Of a stretch of 64,000 bases of DNA, positions 7,872 through 16,830 are shown piece after piece. The notes beneath the pieces were generated by a model. It ran no database searches and was not told the origin of the DNA. It saw only the letters and a program-made list of their open reading frames with translations. Source of the stretch: Streptomyces sp. V1I1 (lineage in GTDB: Bacteria > Actinomycetota > Actinomycetes > Streptomycetales > Streptomycetaceae). How positions within the stretch are numbered: the first letter of the stretch is position 1; every line of letters begins with the position of its first letter. Position numbers and translations under genes: made by a program. Location of the stretch: contig NZ_JAUSZH010000001.1 of the NCBI RefSeq assembly GCF_030817355.1, positions 1,302,001 through 1,366,000 on the forward strand. The letters are read 5' to 3'.

Positions 7872-9047
7872 TCACCGCACCCCGAGCAGGTGATCCAACG
7901 CCAGCTGGTCAAGCGCCTCGAACGCCATCCCCCGCTCGGCCACCGCCTCCACGTCGAACTCCTCGAACGCACCGCGGTCCGCAAGCAGCCCGGACAGCCC
8001 GTCCGCCGCGGTGGGCAGCATGAGCTGGTCGAGACGGGCCGCCCGCAGCGCCTCCCGGACCCGCGGATCGGCGCGGAAGGACGCTGCCCGCTCCTTGAGG
8101 ATCAGATAGTTGCGCATACAGCCCGCGGCCGACGCCCACACCCCGTCGAAGTCCTCGGTCCGCGGCGGCTTGAAGTCGAAGTGCCGCGGCCCTTCGTAGC
8201 CCGCGGTCTCCAGCAGGTCGACCAGCCAGAAGGCGGACCGCAGATCGCCCGCGCCGAAGCGCAGATCCTGGTCGTACTTGATGCCGTTCTGCCCGTTGAG
8301 GTCGATGTGGAAGAGCTTGTCCGCCCACAGCGCCTGGGCGATGGAGTGGGTGAAGTTCAGCCCGGCCATCTGCTCATGGCCGACCTCGGGGTTGACTCCG
8401 TACAGCTCGGGCCGCTCAAGTCGCTCGATGAAGGCGAGCGCGTGGCCGACGGTGGGCAACAGGATGTCGCCGCGCGGCTCGTTGGGCTTGGGCTCGATGG
8501 CGAACCGCAGGTCGTACCCCTGCTCGGTGACGTACTCCCCCAGCAGGTCGAAGGCCTCCTTCATCCGGTCGAGGGCGGTGCGCACGTCCTTGGCCGCGCC
8601 CGATTCCGCGCCCTCTCGGCCGCCCCAGGCGACATAGGTACGCGCCCCGAGCTCGGCGGCCAGGTCGATGTTGCGGATCGTCTTGCGCAGCGCGTACCGG
8701 CGTACGTCCCGGTCGTTGGCGGTGAAGCCGCCGTCCTTGAAGACGGGGTGGGTGAAGAGATTGGTGGTGGCCATCGGCACGACGAGGCCGGTCGTGTCCA
8801 GCGCCTGCCGGAAGCGCTTGATGTGCGATTCGCGCTCGGACTCGGAGGCGCCGAAGGGGATCAGGTCGTCGTCGTGGAAGGTGACGCCGTATGCGCCGAG
8901 TGCGGCGAGCCGCTGCACGGACTGGACGGGGTCCAGGGGCGGCCGGGTCGCGTCCCCGAAGGGGTCCCTGCCCTGCCAGCCGACCGTCCAGAGACCGAAG
9001 CTGAACTTGTCCTCGGGGGTGGGGGTGAAGCGTTCCGTCATCGCCAT
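7872..9047 (-). CDS. xylA: Xylose isomerase
   Basis: 391 residues. The family signatures are all present: [20 protein letters not shown] at the start, [34 protein letters not shown] and [20 protein letters not shown], which contain the catalytic His/Asp and the metal-binding Glu/Asp residues. It converts D-xylose to D-xylulose in the cytoplasm. ATG 9047 has GAAGG five bases upstream; ATG 9041 is an alternative. It is divergent from xylB across a 155-bp region that carries two TTTGTTT sites likely bound by the ROK protein. Length is normal for Streptomyces XylA. Confidence 0.96.
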   Translation of the reverse strand: MAMTERFTPTPEDKFSFGLWTVGWQGRDPFGDATRPPLDPVQSVQRLAALGAYGVTFHDDDLIPFGASESERESHIKRFRQALDTTGLVVPMATTNLFTHPVFKDGGFTANDRDVRRYALRKTIRNIDLAAELGARTYVAWGGREGAESGAAKDVRTALDRMKEAFDLLGEYVTEQGYDLRFAIEPKPNEPRGDILLPTVGHALAFIERLERPELYGVNPEVGHEQMAGLNFTHSIAQALWADKLFHIDLNGQNGIKYDQDLRFGAGDLRSAFWLVDLLETAGYEGPRHFDFKPPRTEDFDGVWASAAGCMRNYLILKERAASFRADPRVREALRAARLDQLMLPTAADGLSGLLADRGAFEEFDVEAVAERGMAFEALDQLALDHLLGVR

Positions 9048-9059
9048 AGCCGCCTTCGA

Positions 9060-9165
9060 ACACAGTTTGTTTGCTGACCTTACTAATAATGCATGCGTCC
9101 GCGGCATCACAGAAGACCCCGCCAACACCTGTTCGCGCGGGGCCGCTTGACGTAATTTGTTTCGC
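9060..9165. promoter_or_regulatory. xylA/xylB divergent control region with two TTTGTTT sites
   Basis: Two similar A/T-rich sites stand out in GC-rich DNA: AGTTTGTTTGC at 9065-9073 and AATTTGTTTCG at 9155-9164. The first is close to the xylA start; the second is ~40 bp before the xylB start. ROK repressors of the XylR type bind sites rich in such TTTGTTT-like half-sites, so these are probable operators. A TTGACG at 9147-9152 could be the -35 of xylB. Assignment is by position and motif only. Confidence 0.5.
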
Positions 9166-9202
9166 GGACGGCCAAATGGGCCGGTAGGGAGAGGTGGGGG
9201 CA

Positions 9203-10678
9203 ATGCCCGTGCAGCCGGTCGTGATCGGCGTGGACAGCTCGACCCAGTCCGCGAAGGCGGCGTTCATCGACGCGGCCACCGGCCGTACGCTCGCGGTCGG
9301 CCGGGCCCCGCACCACGTCGGCGGCGAGGGCGGGGCGCGCGAGAGCGACCCGGAGGTGTGGTGGCACGCGCTGCGCGAGGCCGTCGCCGCCGGGCTCAAG
9401 GAATCGGGCCTGCACCCGTCCGCCGTCATCGGCATCGCGGTCGCCGGGCAGCAGCACGGCCTCGTCGTCCTCGACCGGGCCGGGCTTCCGGTGCGGCCCG
9501 CGCTGCTGTGGAACGACACCCGCTCGGCACCGCAGGCCGCCGCACTCACCGAGGCACTGGGCGGCCCGGAGGCGTGGACGGCCCGTACGGGATCGGTGCC
9601 GGTCGCGTCGATGACGGCCGCGAAGTGGCAGTGGCTGCGCGAGAACGAGCCCCGGGCGGCCTCGGCCGCAGCCGCCGTACGCCTCCCCCACGACTTCCTC
9701 ACCGAACGTCTCGCGGGCACCGCGGCCACCGATCCGGGCGACGCGTCGGGCACCTGCTGGTACTCCACAGCCACCGGCGCGTACGACCCCGAACTCCTCC
9801 GGCTCATCGGCCTGGACGCCGATTTGCTGCCCCCGGTGGCCGCCACCGGCGCCGCCCGCATCGGCTCGCTGACCGCCACGGCCGCGGACGACCTGGGCCT
9901 GCCCGCCGGCATCGCGGTCGCCGCGGGCACCGGCGACAACATGGCCGCCGCGGTCGGCCTCGGCCTCGGCGGCGCCGGCCTGCTCGACCACCCGGCCCTC
10001 AGCCTCGGCACCTCGGGCACGGTCTTCGCGGCCAGTCGCACCCGGCCCGCCTCCGCGGCCCTCGCCGGATTCGCGGCCGCGGACGGTACGTACCTGCCGC
10101 TGGCATGCACCCTGAACTGCACACTCGCCGTCGACAAGATCGCCGCCCTGCTGGGCCTGGGCCGCGACGCCGCGGAGGCGGGCGGGGAGGTGGTGCTCCT
10201 GCCGTACCTCGACGGCGAGCGCACCCCCGATCTGCCCGCGGCCTCGGGCCTGCTCACGGGCCTGCGGCACACCACCACCCGGCAGCAACTCCTGGGTGCC
10301 GCCTACGAAGGCGCGGTCGTCACGGTCCTGCGCGCCCTCGACGAGGTCCTGCGCGCCTGCGGCCTCGACCCGTCCGACGAGGCTGTGGCCGCCCGCCCCC
10401 TGCGCCTGGTGGGCGGCGGGGCCAGGGGGCGCCACTGGGTGGAGACGGTACGCCGCCTCTCCGGCCGCCCACTACTGATCCCCGAAAGCACCGAACTGGT
10501 CGCCCTGGGCGCGGCGGCCCTCGCGGCGAGCGCGGCGACGGGCGAGGACCCGGTGGCAGTGGCGGCCGCCTGGCAGGGCGGCGCGGCGGTGGAACTTCCG
10601 CCTGTGGAGCGGGACTTGGAGACATGGGAGCGGGTCTCGGGGGTGCTTGAGCGGGCAGCGCCCACGTTGCTCAGCTGA
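9203..10678 (+). CDS. xylB: Xylulokinase
   Basis: 491 residues. FGGY-kinase features are clear: N-terminal [15 protein letters not shown] (phosphate-binding loop 1), [34 protein letters not shown] and the C-terminal [15 protein letters not shown]. The enzyme phosphorylates D-xylulose to xylulose 5-phosphate, feeding the pentose phosphate pathway. I chose ATG 9203 with GGGAGAGGTGGGGG upstream, not the in-frame GTG at 9194. It is divergent from xylA and shares its control region. Not in an operon with the next gene, which is on the opposite strand. Confidence 0.95.
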   Translation: MPVQPVVIGVDSSTQSAKAAFIDAATGRTLAVGRAPHHVGGEGGARESDPEVWWHALREAVAAGLKESGLHPSAVIGIAVAGQQHGLVVLDRAGLPVRPALLWNDTRSAPQAAALTEALGGPEAWTARTGSVPVASMTAAKWQWLRENEPRAASAAAAVRLPHDFLTERLAGTAATDPGDASGTCWYSTATGAYDPELLRLIGLDADLLPPVAATGAARIGSLTATAADDLGLPAGIAVAAGTGDNMAAAVGLGLGGAGLLDHPALSLGTSGTVFAASRTRPASAALAGFAAADGTYLPLACTLNCTLAVDKIAALLGLGRDAAEAGGEVVLLPYLDGERTPDLPAASGLLTGLRHTTTRQQLLGAAYEGAVVTVLRALDEVLRACGLDPSDEAVAARPLRLVGGGARGRHWVETVRRLSGRPLLIPESTELVALGAAALAASAATGEDPVAVAAAWQGGAAVELPPVERDLETWERVSGVLERAAPTLLS

Positions 10679-10703
10679 CGGGCACAGGCGGCGCCCACGC
10701 TGC

Positions 10704-11759
10704 TCAGCTGATGGGGCCCGTCACCAGCAGCACCCCCGCGTACGACACCCCCGCCACCACCACCCACGCGCACAGCCCGAGCGCGGCGACCCGGCCGCCC
10801 GTGCGGGTCAGGGTCGGCAGGTCGACCGCACCGCCGAGGCCGAACAGCGCGGCCGCGAGGAGGACTTCCTGGGCGTGCTGGGCCGCGTCGATCGCGGTGG
10901 ACGGAAGCAGACCTGTGCTGCGCAGAGCCACCATGGCCAGGAAGCCGACCACGAAGAGCGGGACGATCGGCAGCCGCTTTTGGACCGTCGTCCCGGCCCG
11001 CCGACTGCGGCGGACCGACAGGGCCACGGCCGCGACGAGCGGGGCGAGCAGCGCCACCCGCATCAGTTTGACCAGGACCGCTTCCCCGAGGGCACCGGAT
11101 CCGGCGGTCTGCGCGGTGGCCACGACTTGGCCCACGTCGTGGACGCTCGCGCCGACCCACCGGCCGAACTCCGCGTCGCTCAGCCCCAACGGCTGCTGAA
11201 GCAGGGGCAGTACGGCGATCGCGAGCGTCCCGCACAGGGTCACCAGCGCCACCGAGGCAGCCGCGTCGCGCTCGTCGCTGTCCGTCGCCTCGCTCACCGC
11301 GCCGATCGCGGACGCCCCGCAGATGGCGTACCCGGCGGCGATGAGCAGCGGCTGGTCGCCGGGCAGCCCCATCCGGCGGCCGAGCCACCAGGTGCCGAGG
11401 AAGGTCGCAGCGACGACGCCGAGAACCATGGCGACCGTCGCCCAGCCGAGGCCGAGCACATCGTTGAGGCTCAGTTTCAGGCCGAGCAGGACGATGCCGA
11501 TGCGCATCAGCCGCTTTCCGGCGTACGAGAGTCCGGGGCGGGCCGCTCCTCGTACGACCGAGCGCACTCCCGGCAGATGGGCCGCGACGATGCCAAGCAC
11601 CACGGACGCGGTCAACATCGGTATGTCCGGCAGTAGTTGATGTACCGCCCAGGCGACGGCAACGCCGACGACGGCCAGCGCGAGACCGGGCCGGATGCCC
11701 GGCGCGGACGGGCCGGACGACGGGGAGGCCGACGCCGCCCGTTCCCGGAGCAGCGCCAT
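10704..11759 (-). CDS. YeiH-family putative sulfate/sulfonate exporter
   Basis: 351 residues from ATG 11759 with about ten hydrophobic segments (LALAVVGVAVAWAVHQLLP, MLTASVVLGIVAAHLPG, IGIVLLGLKLSLNDVLGLG, ALFGLGGAVDLPTL). The conserved ICGASAIGAVSEA segment and GASVHDVGQVVATAQ identify the YeiH (PF03601) family. The open frame extends further upstream, but this start shares one base with the stop of the cysteine dioxygenase gene (TGATG), so the two are translationally coupled. Context suggests disposal of sulfite or sulfonate made from cysteine sulfinate; the substrate is inferred. Confidence 0.88.
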   Translation of the reverse strand: MALLRERAASASPSSGPSAPGIRPGLALAVVGVAVAWAVHQLLPDIPMLTASVVLGIVAAHLPGVRSVVRGAARPGLSYAGKRLMRIGIVLLGLKLSLNDVLGLGWATVAMVLGVVAATFLGTWWLGRRMGLPGDQPLLIAAGYAICGASAIGAVSEATDSDERDAAASVALVTLCGTLAIAVLPLLQQPLGLSDAEFGRWVGASVHDVGQVVATAQTAGSGALGEAVLVKLMRVALLAPLVAAVALSVRRSRRAGTTVQKRLPIVPLFVVGFLAMVALRSTGLLPSTAIDAAQHAQEVLLAAALFGLGGAVDLPTLTRTGGRVAALGLCAWVVVAGVSYAGVLLVTGPIS

Positions 11760-12337
11760 CAGCGGTCGGCCGGGAGTTCGTAGACGCGGCGGACACTCGT
11801 GCCGAGACGGGAGATGTCCGCTCCGTAGACATGGAGAGAGATCGCCCGGCCGGCGCCCGCGTTCCAGACCCGGTGGATATCGCCGGGCGGCGCGAAACCG
11901 CACACCGCGCCCTGGGCATTGACGACATCGCCGGTTGCGACGAGGCGCGCGGCCCGGCCCGTCGCCGGTGACGGGAGGAGGCGGTAGCGCCGCTCGTACT
12001 CCTGGCCCTCGTGCACGCCCGTCGTGCACCACGACACATGGTCGTGCACGGAGGTTCCCTGGCCGGGCAGCCAGACCAGTGCGACGACCGAGAAGCTCCC
12101 GTCGTGTTCGGCGTGAAGTAGGTGCTGGCGGTAGCGCGCGGTGTCGCTCCCGCACTGCTCATCGGTGAGCAGATCGACCGCGCCGAGGTGCGGCGCGAGG
12201 CGCTCGCCGACCAGATACGCCGTCAGATCGGGTGGCAGTCCGCGCCCGACGGCGTCGCGCACCTCGGCGACCAGACTGTCGAGGCGGTCGGTCGTACGCG
12301 CGGCCCTGAAGGCGGTCGATCCGGTCGATGTGGTCAT
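11759..12337 (-). CDS. Cysteine dioxygenase family protein
   Basis: 192 residues. The cupin iron ligands are visible: HDH in GQGTSVHDHVSWCTTGVHEG and the third His in FAPPGDIHRVWN. Family members oxidise L-cysteine to cysteine sulfinate with O2 and a mononuclear Fe(II). The neighbour that overlaps its stop is a YeiH exporter, giving a cysteine-sulfur overflow module. ATG 12337 begins MTTSTGSTAF but has a weak ribosome site; a TTG at 12373 is the alternative. The Cys of SWCTTG could be near the active site, but this was not modelled. Confidence 0.85.
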   Translation of the reverse strand: MTTSTGSTAFRAARTTDRLDSLVAEVRDAVGRGLPPDLTAYLVGERLAPHLGAVDLLTDEQCGSDTARYRQHLLHAEHDGSFSVVALVWLPGQGTSVHDHVSWCTTGVHEGQEYERRYRLLPSPATGRAARLVATGDVVNAQGAVCGFAPPGDIHRVWNAGAGRAISLHVYGADISRLGTSVRRVYELPADR

Positions 12338-12426
12338 ACGGGCAGCGTCGAGCCGTCGGACCCATACGTCCAACGACAGATTCTTGGCTACTTCCCAAGC
12401 TCCGCTTATGGGTTGGGGACGCTACC

Positions 12427-13332
12427 TCAGCAGCCGACCTTGTTCGCCGCGACCGATTTCAGCTCGTCGAGCACCCGGGCCGTCGCAGGGATCCGCAAAT
12501 GCTCCCGCAGCACGTACGCCGAGATCTGCCGCCGCGACGCGGGCTGAAGCACCCGACCCGTCACCTTCCGGTGGCAGAGGAAGTTCAGTACGAGCGCAGG
12601 GATCATCGCGACCCCAAGGCCCTCCGCGACCAGGCTCTGCACCACGAGATTGTCGTCCGTCGTGAAGGCGATGTCCGGCGCGAAGCCCTGCTCCGCGCAT
12701 TCGTGCAGCAGATTGGCGCGGCAGCGCAGGCACCCCGCTATCCAGCGTTCCTCCGCGAGATCCGCCAACTGCACCGCCCGCCGCCGCGCGAGTGGATGCC
12801 CGGTCGGCAGCAGCACCGTCAACTGGTCTTCGAGCAGCGGGATTTCCACCAGCCCCTCCGGCACCTCCTCGTGCAGGCCGGGGTAGGTGAAGGCGAGCGT
12901 GATGTCGCACTCCCCGCGCACCAGCCGCTGGAGCGAGGCGGGCGGCTCGCTCTCCAGCAGGTCGACCCGGACGCCGGGGTGGGCCGCGGCCAGCCGGGCC
13001 ATCGCCTCCGGGATGAGCGTGGCATTGGCGCTGGGGAACGCGCAGACGCGGACCCGTCCCGCGCGCAGCCGGGTGAGGGCGCTCATCTGCTGCTGGGCCG
13101 CCGACATGCTGTCGAGGATGACCGCGGCGTGCCGCGACAGCGCCTCCCCCGCCTCGGTGAGGCGCATGCCGCGGCCGACGCGGATGAACAGCGGTGTGCC
13201 GACGTCCCGTTCGAGGGCCTTCATCTGCTGGGTGATCGCGGGCTGCGTATAGCCGAGCGCCCGGGCGGCCGCGGAGTACGAACCGGCCCTGACAACTTCG
13301 TGGAACGTCTTGATGTGCCGGGAGTCGAACAC
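12427..13332 (-). CDS. LysR-family transcriptional regulator
   Basis: 301 residues from GTG 13332. The N-terminal HTH is typical (FDSRHIKTFHEVVRAGSYSA, then ALGYTQPAITQQMKALE), followed by a periplasmic-binding-protein-like effector domain (RVRVCAFPSANATLIPEAMA, VEGLGVAMIPALVL-like AEGLGVAMIPALVLN). The open frame continues far upstream but with no homology, and 301 residues is the family norm. It lies ~90 bp upstream of the cysteine dioxygenase gene on the same strand and probably controls it. A CLRCRANLLHEC segment contains three Cys and could sense redox or a sulfur ligand; that is speculative. Confidence 0.9.
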   Translation of the reverse strand: MFDSRHIKTFHEVVRAGSYSAAARALGYTQPAITQQMKALERDVGTPLFIRVGRGMRLTEAGEALSRHAAVILDSMSAAQQQMSALTRLRAGRVRVCAFPSANATLIPEAMARLAAAHPGVRVDLLESEPPASLQRLVRGECDITLAFTYPGLHEEVPEGLVEIPLLEDQLTVLLPTGHPLARRRAVQLADLAEERWIAGCLRCRANLLHECAEQGFAPDIAFTTDDNLVVQSLVAEGLGVAMIPALVLNFLCHRKVTGRVLQPASRRQISAYVLREHLRIPATARVLDELKSVAANKVGC

Positions 13333-13424
13333 CCGCGCATCATAAGCAGAATTTGGGTATCGAGGGGGCTCCGGCCGAGCCCCACCGAACGCCCCCAGGA
13401 CGCCCACCGGACACCGGCCGGCGG

Positions 13425-14237
13425 CTACGCCTTGCGCCCCACGCCCGCGTACAGCGACGCCGCCTCGTCCCCTTCCACGACCTCGTCGACACCGAGCTCC
13501 GGGTGCCACTGCGTCAGCCGCACGATGCCGGGCTCCTCCACCTCGAGCCCTTCGAAGAAACGGCCGACTTCCGCGTGCGAGCGCGGCATCAGCGTGACTC
13601 CCCCGGCCGCGTACATGTCGACGCCGCGCTGCACGGCCAGCGCGTCGAAGTCGGCGGTGAGCTGCGACAGTACGAGATAGCTCCCGGACGGCAGCGCGTC
13701 CACGAGCCGGCGCACCAGGTCGTGCGGCCGGTGCTCGTCGCCCACGAAGTGCAGCAACGCCACCAGCGAGAGGGCGATCGGCTGCTTGAAGTCGAGGATC
13801 CTCCTGGCCTGTTCGAGGATCCGGTCGGGCTCGCGTACATCCGCCTGGATGTAGTCGGTGACGCCTTCCGGGGTGCTGCGCAGCAGCGCTTCCGCGTGCG
13901 TCAGCACGATCGGGTCGTTGTCGGTGTAGACGACCCGGGACTCGGGGGCGACGCCCTGGGCTATCTGGTGCAGATTGGGCTCGGTGGGGATGCCGGTGCC
14001 GATGTCGAGGTACTGGCGCACACCCGCCTGTCCCGCCATCCACCGCGTCACTCGCTGCATGAACCACCGGTTGGTCTGGGCGACATGCTTGGCGCGGTTG
14101 TCGATGCTCATGATGTGCCGGCCCAGCGCCTCGTCGACCGGGTAGTTGTCCTTGCCGCCCAGGAACCAGTCGTACACGCGCGCCGGATGCGGCTTGCTGG
14201 TGTCGATCCTGGGGACGGCGGGCTCGCTCCCGGTCAT
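13425..14237 (-). CDS. DUF574-type SAM-dependent methyltransferase
   Basis: 270 residues. It starts with PRIDTSKPHPARVYDWFLGG followed by KDNYPVDEALG, the hallmark of the actinobacterial Methyltransf_19 (DUF574) family. A SAM site is visible in QYLDIGTGIPTEPNLHQIAQ, with VVYTDNDPIVLTHAEALL after it. These proteins are very numerous in Streptomyces and few have known substrates. ATG 14237 follows AGGGAGCTTCGT. The gene stands alone between a LysR gene and IS debris. Confidence 0.92.
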   Translation of the reverse strand: MTGSEPAVPRIDTSKPHPARVYDWFLGGKDNYPVDEALGRHIMSIDNRAKHVAQTNRWFMQRVTRWMAGQAGVRQYLDIGTGIPTEPNLHQIAQGVAPESRVVYTDNDPIVLTHAEALLRSTPEGVTDYIQADVREPDRILEQARRILDFKQPIALSLVALLHFVGDEHRPHDLVRRLVDALPSGSYLVLSQLTADFDALAVQRGVDMYAAGGVTLMPRSHAEVGRFFEGLEVEEPGIVRLTQWHPELGVDEVVEGDEAASLYAGVGRKA

Positions 14238-14408
14238 ACGAAGCTCCCTAAATGTTCAGGAATTGCTCAGGAATTCTCGGTCAGTCGATCATGTGATCCT
14301 CGCAGGAGGGCAGGCCTCCGGCAAGTAACTCCTGTCCCGAGAAGGAGAGTTCGACGCAGGCCAAGGCATGCGCAGAGACTGCGGCAGGAGGTCAACGCCT
14401 TCGGCTAG

Positions 14409-14686
<278 letters not shown>

Positions 14687-14802
14687 CTACGCCCCGCCGC
14701 GCACCACGCTGCCGAACCCGCCTTCCGGTCGGCGGACATCCTCACGGGCGGCCTGACAGCGGGAACGTTGAAGCCGCCGGAGGGGCCGGGGAAGGCCGCG
14801 GG

Positions 14803-15258
14803 CTAACGGCCGGTCGGACGCGCTGCGGAGACCTCTGCCCAGACGGTCTTCCCTGAGGGCGGATACGGGCGTACGCCCCAGTCGGCGGCGAGGGCGTCGA
14901 CCAGGATCAGGCCACGGCCCCCCTCATCGGCCCGACGGGTCACGGTGGGCGGACGTTCGCCGCGCGGGTCCGTGACCTCGATCCGCAGACGCGCGGCCGG
15001 CAGGAGGGCGAGGCTGAGACGGAAGCACCGCCCAGCCAGGCGTCCGTGCGTGACGGCGTTGGCCGCCAGCTCGGCGACAATGAGCGCGGCCGCGTCGGCG
15101 TGTTCGCTGTCCCGCGGCCACCCCCATTGGGCGATCTGCTCGACGGTAAGCAGTCGTGCGAGGCGGGCACCGCGCCGGGTGGCACTCAGCAGTTGTGTGA
15201 ACTGTGCTGCGGGTGTTGCCGATTGAGGCATGTCCATCTGTACGGATTCGCTCTTCAC
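14803..15258 (-). CDS. ATP-binding protein (HATPase_c, anti-sigma/RsbW-like)
   Basis: 151 residues, a stand-alone GHKL ATPase domain with ADAAALIVAELAANAVTHGR (N-box) and ADEGGRGLILVDALAADWGV (G1/G2 box). In Streptomyces this protein type is nearly always divergent from an XRE regulator and a DUF397 gene (whiJ-like loci). Here those partners lie at 19407-20467, with four other genes in between. The promoter side carries paired GTACCGGTAC palindromes like those in front of the XRE gene. GTG 15258 is used; ATG 15237 is possible. Confidence 0.9.
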   Translation of the reverse strand: MKSESVQMDMPQSATPAAQFTQLLSATRRGARLARLLTVEQIAQWGWPRDSEHADAAALIVAELAANAVTHGRLAGRCFRLSLALLPAARLRIEVTDPRGERPPTVTRRADEGGRGLILVDALAADWGVRPYPPSGKTVWAEVSAARPTGR

Positions 15259-15320
15259 ACCACTCAGCGTGGCCGTGTGCCCGTACGCTGACCAGGAACG
15301 ACAGCGGTACGTAGCGGGCG

Positions 15321-15352
15321 CGTACCGGTACGCATGGCACCGGGTACCGGTA
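15321..15352. promoter_or_regulatory. Paired ACCGGT palindromes upstream of the ATP-binding gene
   Basis: CGTACCGGTACG (15321-15332, perfect palindrome) and GGTACCGGTA (15343-15352) place two ACCGGT cores 22 bp apart. A matching pair precedes the XRE gene at 19347-19376. These are likely binding sites for that XRE regulator. Confidence 0.6.
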
Positions 15353-15545
15353 GTCCCCCCATGACGCGCACAGCCGGACGCTGCACGTTCCGGAGCTACG
15401 CCGCGCTTCGTGCGGTGTGTGCCTCACTGATCCCGGGTCAGGACCGGTCAACTCCCCTCACCTGGCCAGAAGTTTCTGATCGCCAGGAGCTCCGTCCGAC
15501 CCCTAAGCTGAGCACAGGTGTTCAAGACTTCCGGGGGCCGGCCCA

Positions 15546-16148
15546 GTGACCACAGCGTTAGGCACAAGCACGATCACCCTTGCCCTGGTGGCGGGCTATG
15601 CCGGGTCGGGCAAGTCCGAGGCCGGAAAGTTGCTGGCAGCCGCCACCGGTTGGGCGATGCTCGACAAGGACACGCTCAGCCGGCCGATGACCGAGCGACT
15701 TCTGCAGGCTCTGGGCGGCGACCCGGACGACCGGCACAGCCCGACCTACCTCGAGCACGCCAGGCCCCTGGAGTACGCGTGCCTGATGAAGGCCGTCTGG
15801 GAGAACCTCGAGTGCGGCATCTCCGTGGTGGCGGTCGCGCCCTTCCTCGCGGAGAGCGCCGACGCACAGTGGACCTCCCGGGTGGCGCGCCGTTGCGGCA
15901 GAATCGGGGCCCGCTTCGAAACGTTGTGGGTGGACAGTGACGTTGAGTCCATGCGTGACCGCCTGATCTCACGCGACGCCTCGCGCGACACCTGGAAACT
16001 GACCCACTGGCCGACGTACTCGGGCAGTATCGACACCGGCCTCCGGCCGGTTGTCCCCCACCACGTGATCGACAACCGTATCGGCGCGTCCCGCCCTCTG
16101 GCCGAGCAGGTCGAGTCCATCGCGCAACGACTTCTGGGGGACGCGTGA
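15546..16148 (+). CDS. P-loop kinase-like NTPase, cassette gene 1
   Basis: 200 residues from GTG 15546. Walker A is GYAGSGKS at residues 17-24, followed by DKDTLSRPMTERLL, a substrate-loop arrangement typical of small-molecule and nucleotide kinases. RLISRDASRDTWKLTHWP resembles a lid with several arginines. It could be a nucleoside, sugar or zeta-toxin-like kinase; I cannot assign a substrate. Its stop overlaps the next gene start (GTGA). It is the first of four same-strand genes inserted between an ATP-binding protein gene and its usual XRE partner. Confidence 0.75.
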   Translation: MTTALGTSTITLALVAGYAGSGKSEAGKLLAAATGWAMLDKDTLSRPMTERLLQALGGDPDDRHSPTYLEHARPLEYACLMKAVWENLECGISVVAVAPFLAESADAQWTSRVARRCGRIGARFETLWVDSDVESMRDRLISRDASRDTWKLTHWPTYSGSIDTGLRPVVPHHVIDNRIGASRPLAEQVESIAQRLLGDA

Positions 16149-16768
16149 GCGCAGTCGTCCTGTACGGACCGCCCGCTTCGGGCAAGGACACCGTGACGGC
16201 AGCTCTGCGCGCCCTCGACCCCCGGTTTCAGTTGGTGACCAAACTCAAGCAGGGAACCGGACGATCGGCGGGCTACCGGTTCGTCTCGACGGAGGAGCTC
16301 GACGCGCTGCGCCGACAGGGGCGGATCGTCGTGGAGACCCGGCGCTACGGCAACGTCTACGCGGTCGATCAGCACTCCCTGACGGAGCCGCAGGCCCACG
16401 GTCTGGTGCCGGTCACACACATCGGCAACGTTGCCGACATGCGCACACTGCTGACCAAGACGCAGACCCCGTGGCTGCGCGTCCTTCTGTGGGTACCGAG
16501 AGAGGTGTGCGAGGCACGCTCACGGCAGCGGGGAGACACCGACACAGCCAAGCGGCTCACCGCCTGGGACGAGACCGCACAAGACCTCCTCGGCTCCGAT
16601 CTGCAGGGCCTGTTCGACCTGGTGGTACGCACCGACGAGGCCGATGCCGGTCAGACGGCCAAGCTGATTGCCGCCGCCCTGGACGGGTCGGCCGACCCCC
16701 TGCGTACCGAGGATCTGCTGGCAGCCCTGGACCTCGATCCCGCAAGACACCCGCGGCCCGGTATGTGA
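16145..16768 (+). CDS. Guanylate-kinase-like P-loop protein, cassette gene 2
   Basis: 207 residues from GTG 16145. Walker A is GPPASGKD at residues 8-15, with Asp replacing the usual Ser/Thr. The next part, KLKQGTGRSAGYRFVSTEEL, resembles the guanylate kinase GMP-binding segment (T/S-R-x-GY-FVS), then RRYGNVYAVD matches the YGT.YG.. region. A C-terminal extension of ~40 residues follows the kinase core. GMP or another nucleotide is the likely substrate by homology, but this is not housekeeping Gmk in context. The start overlaps the preceding stop. Confidence 0.75.
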   Translation: MSAVVLYGPPASGKDTVTAALRALDPRFQLVTKLKQGTGRSAGYRFVSTEELDALRRQGRIVVETRRYGNVYAVDQHSLTEPQAHGLVPVTHIGNVADMRTLLTKTQTPWLRVLLWVPREVCEARSRQRGDTDTAKRLTAWDETAQDLLGSDLQGLFDLVVRTDEADAGQTAKLIAAALDGSADPLRTEDLLAALDLDPARHPRPGM

Positions 16769-16830
16769 TGCCGGCCGCGGCGTGATCACGCCGCCGAACA
16801 CGAACAACCGCCGCCACAAGCAGCAGGGGG

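Noticed and set aside
10303..12162. 619-codon minus-strand open frame over xylB end and the exporter
   Set aside because: Out of frame with the recognised YeiH and dioxygenase genes; no domain seen.
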